A model generated the notes under the pieces. That model worked only from the letters and a program-made list of their open reading frames with translations. It did not search any database and was not told the origin of the DNA. A DNA stretch of 64,000 nt from assembly GCF_014204945.1 (NCBI RefSeq), contig NZ_JACHMN010000002.1:1068503-1132502 (forward strand), given 5' to 3'. Positions 58,931 through 64,000 of this stretch are shown one piece after another. The stretch's first letter is position 1, and each line of letters opens with the position of its first letter. A program made the position numbers and the translations under genes. This DNA is from Allocatelliglobosispora scoriae (GTDB taxonomy: Bacteria > Actinomycetota > Actinomycetes > Mycobacteriales > Micromonosporaceae).

Positions 58931-60292
58931 TTACTCCCCCGGCGGGGCGAGCGTCCGGAAGTGGTATTCGCGCCGGACCGCCCGCAGGAAACCGCGTTGA
59001 TCCGTGAAGCCGACCTCTCGCCAGTGGAGCTCCAGCGACGCGGGCAGCGGCTTGCCGATCGAGTCGAAATACCAGCGCAGCTGATGTGCGGTGGTCTCGT
59101 CGTCGGTGGCGGCGATGGGCTGGTCCAGCCCGTGCTCGGCGAGGAACTCCCGCTTGGCGACGATCGCGGCGACCAGCGGTGCGTAGGTGCCGTCGACCCG
59201 GAGCTGGTCCACGACGGCGGCGGGCAGGCGCTCGGCGATCTCGTCGATCACACCGTGCACCCGCTGCTCGGTGCCGACGAGCGCGGCGAAGTGCTCGACG
59301 GAGGTGTCGTTCGCCGCGAGCCAGGCCCGGATCTCGTCGGTGCCCATCAGGTCCCGGGCCCGGCGGAACCGCTCGGCGGCCTGCGCGAGATTGACCGGGG
59401 TGGCCGCGTGACCGCCGTCGACGACGGTCCGCAGCGCTGCCCGCTCCCAGACGTGCCGGTAGCCCGCCGGGTCCAGCCGCAGCTCCTCCAGGATCTCCAG
59501 CGCGGTGACCGAGGCCGGTCCCCCGGCCCGCGTATCCGGGTCCGCCTGCGCGGCGGCACCGCTGAGCTCACCGGCGGACTGGCGGGACTGCTCGAAGAAG
59601 CTGGTGTGCTCGAACCGGAAGGGCACCGCCGCCGCGGTGGCCGACGCCTGCGCCGCCATCAGGCGGAGCATCTCCTGCGCGTCGAGGGCCTTCTGGTTGA
59701 TCCGGTTGGCGGGGAGCCACTCCCTCAGCGCGGCGAGCTCGTCGGCGGGCAGTCCCGCCTCGGCTCCGGCGGCGAGGAGTTGCGGATAGCCGCGGGTCGG
59801 GTAGTAGGCCTGCTTGGCGAGGCCGACGAGCGCGGTCGCGGTCGCGTCGCCCACCACGCCGTCGCGGGTCGCGAGCGCCAGGGTGGGGCGGATGTTGACC
59901 ATCGCCTCGTTGGCCGCGCGGTAACCGTCCGCCGCATCGGCGTGCGCCACCGCGACCTCGTCGTCGTCGTTGATCGCCCCGCTGCGGTACGCCTCGAAGA
60001 TCGTCCCGACACCGCGCATGCCGAAGTCGGCGAGTTCGGCGGCGCGGAGCGCTCCCATGCTGGCACTGCCGTAGACGGCGACGCCGCGGCTCATCGCCCA
60101 GAGGATCTCCTTGTGCCAGACGGCGGGCACGTCCTGGAAGCGGCCGTCGACGATGCCGATGGCGGCCGGCCGGCGCGCTGCCGAGCGCAGCACGTCGCCC
60201 TGGCTGACCGGCGGCAGGAAGAGCGCGTCGGGCAGCAGTTCCTTGGCCTTGGTCAGGCTCAGGGTGGGTCCGAGGAAGATGTGGATCGTCAT
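58931..60292 (-). CDS. TfuA-like protein
   Basis: A 453-residue protein. The N-terminal 220 residues are the TfuA core: IHIFLGPTLSLTKAKELLPD, FLPPVSQGDVL, IGIVDGRFQDVPAVWHKEIL, SRGVAVYGSASMGALRAAEL. TfuA proteins partner with YcaO enzymes, in thioamide-forming pathways by delivering or handling sulfur. The C-terminal 230 residues are an extra helical part, longer than the small stand-alone TfuA proteins. The start overlaps the stop of YcaO2 (ATGA). Role: partner of one or both YcaO enzymes. Confidence 0.88.
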   Translation of the reverse strand: MTIHIFLGPTLSLTKAKELLPDALFLPPVSQGDVLRSAARRPAAIGIVDGRFQDVPAVWHKEILWAMSRGVAVYGSASMGALRAAELADFGMRGVGTIFEAYRSGAINDDDEVAVAHADAADGYRAANEAMVNIRPTLALATRDGVVGDATATALVGLAKQAYYPTRGYPQLLAAGAEAGLPADELAALREWLPANRINQKALDAQEMLRLMAAQASATAAAVPFRFEHTSFFEQSRQSAGELSGAAAQADPDTRAGGPASVTALEILEELRLDPAGYRHVWERAALRTVVDGGHAATPVNLAQAAERFRRARDLMGTDEIRAWLAANDTSVEHFAALVGTEQRVHGVIDEIAERLPAAVVDQLRVDGTYAPLVAAIVAKREFLAEHGLDQPIAATDDETTAHQLRWYFDSIGKPLPASLELHWREVGFTDQRGFLRAVRREYHFRTLAPPGE

Positions 60293-61542
60293 GACGCCTC
60301 CCGAAGCCGCCGGGCGCGGGGTCCCGGCTGGTATGTCGCGGGGTCCACACAGTGCTCCAGGCCGGGGATGACGACCCGCACGACGGAGATGCCGAACGGC
60401 GCCCCGCCCAGGTCGACACGGACGACCCGATCGATGCCGACCGCGCGCAGCCTCTCCAGCTCGTGTGCGAGGTCATCGGCGAAGGTGGCGTTGCTGCGGG
60501 TCGCCGCGTCGGTGAAGCGCCGGGGCGTCTCGCCCTTGGCGCACGCGGTCCAGGCGGCCTCGCGGTTCTGCGGATCGGTGGCGCGGAGGTACTCCGCGCG
60601 GAAGATGTCGTCGCGGGAGCCGGAGATCACCGTCAGCCGGGTCTGCACCGCCTCGGTCAGTGCCCGCAGCAGCGCGATCTCGCGGCGCGGATGGCAGCCC
60701 TGCCCACGGGCACCGGCCACGGCGGCGAGCGCGACGCGGGGATCCTCGGCGATGTCGGTGAGGAAGCAGGGCAGGCCGACGTCGGTCGTCATCTCCCAGA
60801 TGCCGACCGCGATGCCCGCGCGGGCCAGCAGGGACAGCACGTGCTCGCAGGCGGGATCGGTGACCGTCGCCGGGTCGACCCGGGCCGCCTCGCGCTCCTG
60901 CCGTGTCGTGAGCCGCCACAGCGCCTCGGCGTCCCGCTCGACGACCTCGCAGAGCGCGTGGCTCGTCGCCTCCAGCAGGTGGTTGCCCGAGGCGAGTCCG
61001 TTGGAGGTGACCGGGAACGGCGCACCGGCGAGCGACGGCGTGGTGTAGTCGTTGTGGACCACGTCGAACGGGAGCCAGACCGGCTCGTCGCGCGCGAGGT
61101 CGTGGCCCTCGATCCACAGCAGCCGCACGTCCCGGCCGAGCGGCTCGCCGGTGGCCGTACGCAGTTCGTCGGCGTCGACGAGCGGACGCTCGGTGTGGAG
61201 CTCCCGCCACGAGCCGAGGAGCAAGGGGGCCGCGATCCGCTCCGCATGGTAAGTCTCAACCGACTCCATGATGGCCGAGACCTTCGCCGCCTCGGTGGTG
61301 AGGCCCTTCCCCTGCGCCACCGTGAGGCCGCGCGAGTTGGGCCGGACGGCCATGAAGACGGGTACGCCGAGGTGGTCCAGCCCGGTGACGTCGGCGACAC
61401 GGCTGATCCCCATCGCGGGCAGGTGCGGAGTGATCCGTTCGAGAGTCTCCGCAGGTGAGATCGCCCGATCGGTGCCGTCGCGGTAGGCCTTGACGACATC
61501 GGGACCGGATTCGGCAATTCTTGTCAGGACAATCACCCCCAT
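60289..61542 (-). CDS. YcaO-domain protein 2 (intact)
   Basis: A 417-residue YcaO enzyme: SAIMESVETYHAERI and EATSHALCEVVERDAEALW provide the ATP/Mg-binding glutamates, with GARGQGCHPRREIALLRALT later. The C-terminus lacks the PxPxP tail of azoline-forming YcaOs, consistent with a TfuA-dependent or other type. The start is uncertain: ATG 61542 is the only good codon, but by comparison with YcaO1 the sequence GGGGGTG-ATTGTC occupies the ribosome-binding position and initiation could be at the following CTG. First gene of the RiPP-like operon. Confidence 0.9.
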   Translation of the reverse strand: MGVIVLTRIAESGPDVVKAYRDGTDRAISPAETLERITPHLPAMGISRVADVTGLDHLGVPVFMAVRPNSRGLTVAQGKGLTTEAAKVSAIMESVETYHAERIAAPLLLGSWRELHTERPLVDADELRTATGEPLGRDVRLLWIEGHDLARDEPVWLPFDVVHNDYTTPSLAGAPFPVTSNGLASGNHLLEATSHALCEVVERDAEALWRLTTRQEREAARVDPATVTDPACEHVLSLLARAGIAVGIWEMTTDVGLPCFLTDIAEDPRVALAAVAGARGQGCHPRREIALLRALTEAVQTRLTVISGSRDDIFRAEYLRATDPQNREAAWTACAKGETPRRFTDAATRSNATFADDLAHELERLRAVGIDRVVRVDLGGAPFGISVVRVVIPGLEHCVDPATYQPGPRARRLREAS

Positions 61543-61969
61543 CGACAGAAGCCGATTCTGGTGGGATCCGTCTCGAAGGACAAGACGCCGATCGCGACTT
61601 GTTAACGGCGCGGCGACTGGATCGCTGATTAGTCAGTTGCAAAAAGCAACTATCCTTGCAGCCCAGGCGGCGTACCGAAACGCCGCGGATGATCTCGGCA
61701 ATATATATAACAATTTGTCTACGTATGATCATCTAGCTGGGCGCTACTCGATCGCCCCCGGCGAGCATCCCCAGCGACGAGGTCGTTACTCACCGGTATT
61801 CACCCTGCTCACGGCCGGTTCGGCGACGCACAAAACGGCAATACCGCTGTTAGCATCCTGGCAGTATCTGCGCGCGCTGCCGTTGGAAGCGCGACACCCA
61901 ACTAGCGAAATGCGGTCCGCCCGGGTGGATCACGCGCCCCGGAGCCGGACGGCCCGCGAGGGAGAAACC
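61543..61969. promoter_or_regulatory. AT-rich divergent promoter region of the YcaO and dioxygenase genes
   Basis: 427 bases without a gene. AT-rich patches (AATATATATAACAATTTG at about 61702-61720) and a hairpin/palindrome AGTTGC-AAAAA-GCAACT (61635-61651) are strongly atypical for this DNA. It should carry both divergent promoters and a regulator site. The dioxygenase frame stays open through it, but codon use is not coding-like. Confidence 0.55.
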
Positions 61970-62812
61970 ATGGCTTCTGCGTTCAAGGTCGACGTAGACG
62001 CGTTCTGGGAGAACGGCTACACGATCGTCCGCGACGTCTATCCGAAGGCGGAGATCCAGCGCCTGCGCGAGGCGGCTTTCGCCGGCCGCGAGCGCGGACC
62101 GGGCGACCTGCTCTCCAACCCCAGCATGCGCAGCGTCCTCGTCGACGGCAACTTCGCCGAGATCGCCCGACGGATCCTCGGCAGCGATGACATCTGGTAC
62201 ACGGGCGACAGCTCGGTCACGATCAACTCCGGTCAGCGCGGCTTCCACAAGGACAACACCGACCGGCAGGACCCCAACGGTCCCGACTGGCGGGGCCGCT
62301 ACACCATCCTGCGGTTCGGGATCTACCTCCAGGACCACTGGAAGCACACCGGCGGCCTCAACCTGCGGTCCGGCTCGCACAACACGACCGACCACTCCGT
62401 CGGCAAGAACGTCTACGTCCGCACCCGCGTCGGCGACGTCGCTGTCTGGAGCCTGCGCACGACGCACAGCGGCAACGGCGTCCTGCTGAAGTTCCCCCGC
62501 AGCGTGCACCCGGAGCCCAAGCAGATCCCGAAGATCCCGAAGTGGCGGATCGCCAAGGCCGACGGCGACCGGCTCGCCGTCTTCGCCGCGATCGGGCTCA
62601 ACGACGCCCACCACGACCGCTATGTGGAGTACCTGAAGACCCGCACCTACATGGTGAACTCGTTCCGGGCGTCGAAGTACGACGACGAGACGCTCGCCCT
62701 CGCCGCGAAGGTCGGGCTCAACGTCCGCGACATCGGCAAGGAGATCGAGGGCGACGACACGGTCGGCCAGAACGTCGACTGGAAGCCGATCCCCTACACG
62801 GTTCACGCCTGA
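61970..62812 (+). CDS. Phytanoyl-CoA-dioxygenase-like Fe(II)/2-oxoglutarate oxygenase
   Basis: A 280-residue protein of the PhyH type (FWENGYTIVRDVYPKAEIQ at the N-terminus). Metal ligands are likely His and Asp in RGFHKDNT and the distal His in RTTHSGNG; an Arg after it would bind 2-oxoglutarate. Such enzymes hydroxylate small molecules or peptides. Divergent from the YcaO operon across a 427-base promoter region, so it may tailor the same product. GAGGGAGAAACC precedes ATG 61970. Confidence 0.85.
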   Translation: MASAFKVDVDAFWENGYTIVRDVYPKAEIQRLREAAFAGRERGPGDLLSNPSMRSVLVDGNFAEIARRILGSDDIWYTGDSSVTINSGQRGFHKDNTDRQDPNGPDWRGRYTILRFGIYLQDHWKHTGGLNLRSGSHNTTDHSVGKNVYVRTRVGDVAVWSLRTTHSGNGVLLKFPRSVHPEPKQIPKIPKWRIAKADGDRLAVFAAIGLNDAHHDRYVEYLKTRTYMVNSFRASKYDDETLALAAKVGLNVRDIGKEIEGDDTVGQNVDWKPIPYTVHA

Positions 62813-62821
62813 TCGCATCCA

Positions 62822-62851
62822 CCGCCGGGGTCGTGACGACGGCTCCGGCGG
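62822..62851 (+). terminator. Weak hairpin after the dioxygenase gene
   Basis: CCGCCGG at 62822 pairs with CCGGCGG at 62845-62851 over a 16-base loop, ten bases past the stop. Confidence 0.4.
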
Positions 62852-62914
62852 CGGGACGGCCGATGTCGCACGCGGCGGCTAGGGTTCGGTGCACGCTACC
62901 GAACAGGAGTCCCG

Positions 62915-63448
62915 ATGACGGAGTTCCTCCGCGACGCCGCGGCCACCGCTGCGATCTTCGGCTTCTTCGGCTCGGCCTGGTTCGGCTGGGCCCAGGAGAA
63001 GCCGCCACCGGCCTGGCGCAGGTGGCTCATCACCGGCTCTGTCCTGTCGATCCTCAGCTTCATCGCGGGCGGCCTGCTCACCTGGCGCCACTGGAGCGAC
63101 GGCACGGTCTTCGACGAGACCGTCGGGCGCACCTTCGGCATCATCGTCGGCATCGAGTTCGCCCTCGCCGGGCTCGGCGCGGCGGTCCTGGGCCTGACCG
63201 GCCGGCGCGACTACGTCCCGGTCTGGATCGCCCTCGTGGTCGGGGTGCACCTCTTCCCCGTCGCCGTGGTGCTGCACTACCCGTTCATCCACGTCATCGC
63301 GGCTCTCGCCACCGTCGCCGCGCTCGCCGCGATCCCGATCGCCCGTGCCAGGTCGCTGCCGGTGAGCGCCGTCAACGGGCTCGGTATCGGCAGCGCGCTC
63401 CTGCTCGGCGCCCTCGTCTCGCTCGGCTACGCGCTGTTCGGGTTCTGA
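62915..63448 (+). CDS. Membrane protein with about five helices
   Basis: A 177-residue integral membrane protein (helices at about 8-25, 37-58, 70-93, 103-140 as two, and 155-175). No family recognised. AGGAG lies six bases before ATG 62915. Confidence 0.7.
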   Translation: MTEFLRDAAATAAIFGFFGSAWFGWAQEKPPPAWRRWLITGSVLSILSFIAGGLLTWRHWSDGTVFDETVGRTFGIIVGIEFALAGLGAAVLGLTGRRDYVPVWIALVVGVHLFPVAVVLHYPFIHVIAALATVAALAAIPIARARSLPVSAVNGLGIGSALLLGALVSLGYALFGF

Positions 63449-63523
63449 CCGCTGGGGCATGCTCGGTTTGCGGCATGCTCGGGATCGTGACCGGCCCGCC
63501 GTCGCTGGCTTAGGCTGACCGGC

Positions 63524-63958
63524 ATGGACGGCGACCTCGATCTGCGCACCGATGCCGGGCAGCCCGCCACGGCATCCGACCGGCCCGTGGCCCGCTTCGT
63601 CTGGCACTTCGCCGAGATGGTGCTCGCGATGCTCGCCGGGATGCTGCTGCTCGGTCCGATCTGGATGCTCGTCTGGCCGCACCTGCACATGCACGCCGAG
63701 CTGCATGTGCTGGTGATGGCGACGAACATGGCGATCGGCATGGCGGCCTGGATGCGCTTGCGGGGCCACGGCTGGGCGGCGGTCGCGCAGATGTCGGCCG
63801 CGATGTATGTGCCGTTCCTACTGCTGTTCGGCCCCTTCTGGGCCGGGCAGATCTCCGCGTCGACCCTCTCGACCGCCGGGCACATCCTGATGATCCCGTG
63901 CATGCTCGCCGTGATGCTGTTGCGCCGCAGCGACTACACCCACCGGCACCAGCCCTAG
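63524..63958 (+). CDS. Small membrane protein with His/Met-rich helix ends
   Basis: A 144-residue protein with four membrane helices (about 25-48, 55-75, 83-103, 110-132). His/Met-rich stretches (VWPHLHMHAELHVLVMATNM) could bind metal, but no known family is identified. ATG 63524 begins an acidic cytoplasmic N-terminus. Confidence 0.7.
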   Translation: MDGDLDLRTDAGQPATASDRPVARFVWHFAEMVLAMLAGMLLLGPIWMLVWPHLHMHAELHVLVMATNMAIGMAAWMRLRGHGWAAVAQMSAAMYVPFLLLFGPFWAGQISASTLSTAGHILMIPCMLAVMLLRRSDYTHRHQP

Positions 63959-64000
63959 CCTCGATCGCCGGTCAGGTCGGCGAGGGTGACGCCGTCCCAG
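63955..64000 (-). CDS. Possible 3' end of a gene continuing past the window
   Basis: Reading leftward from the edge, 14 codons (WDGVTLADLTGDRG) end at a TAG that overlaps the stop of the neighbouring gene. Convergent overlaps like this are common here, but the fragment is too short to identify. Confidence 0.3.
   Translation of the reverse strand, partial: WDGVTLADLTGDRG

Noticed and set aside
61490-61969. Upstream extension of the dioxygenase reading frame
   Set aside because: Overlaps the YcaO2 start region and an AT-rich promoter area; a strong ribosome-binding site precedes ATG 61970.

Overview
The window is high-GC DNA (roughly 70 % by eye) from an actinomycete. GTG starts are frequent, stop/start overlaps of the ATGA and GTGA type are common, and third positions are strongly G/C. 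Secreted multi-domain glycoside-active enzymes, a SigE-type sigma/propeller pair, a DUF574-type methyltransferase and an ε-poly-lysine-synthetase-like NRPS together suggest a filamentous soil actinomycete, most like Micromonosporaceae. That placement is inference from gene content; there is no rRNA here to confirm it.

Layout. 0-8 kb: small regulators, a secreted trypsin-like protease, a PQQ-propeller membrane protein, a GNAT acetyltransferase and a SigB/F-type sigma factor. 8-14.8 kb: a secreted SGNH esterase with carbohydrate-binding domains, a small and a very large membrane protein of unknown function, and a glycoside hydrolase gene that has lost its catalytic core. 15-23 kb: an SDR, a VOC protein, a SigE-type sigma factor with a membrane propeller partner, a 1187-aa GH87-like alpha-1,3-glucanase, and a MOSC protein. 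23.1-33.5 kb: a segment bounded by two inverted copies of a 54-bp repeat. It holds a secreted 1533-aa PQQ sugar dehydrogenase, a Pls-type NRPS whose A-domain code reads lysine-like, and a coupled M1 metallopeptidase. 33.5-37 kb: small envelope and secreted proteins around a LuxR regulator. 37-39 kb: HD protein, PPK2 and a tRNA-like gene with an abnormal anticodon arm. 39.1-44.3 kb: a tightly coupled four-gene operon (leucine-rich repeat, ankyrin, MoxR AAA+ ATPase, metallopeptidase/VWA). 44.3-45.3 kb: a gene-free repeat block. 45.3-57 kb: methyltransferase, MFS pump with divergent TetR and two clear operators, an AlkZ-like protein, an MBL hydrolase, a four-EF-hand protein, a PrsW protease, a flavodoxin-fold oxidoreductase, a second ECF sigma/partner pair and another TetR. 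57.3-62.8 kb: a RiPP-like locus with two YcaO paralogues flanking a TfuA protein, a candidate 46-aa precursor, and a divergent phytanoyl-CoA-dioxygenase-like enzyme. 62.9-64 kb: small membrane proteins.

How genes work together. Three units stand out. (1) NRPS plus coupled M1 peptidase is a plausible make-and-trim pair for a cationic amino-acid homopolymer. (2) The LRR-Ank-MoxR-VWA operon looks like a recognition/ATPase/client-handling machine of the MoxR-VWA kind, with unknown substrate. (3) YcaO2-TfuA-YcaO1-peptide looks like a backbone-modifying RiPP pathway; YcaO1 carries a one-base frameshift. Many gene ends are marked by long perfect hairpins, several of which belong to two dispersed palindromic families.
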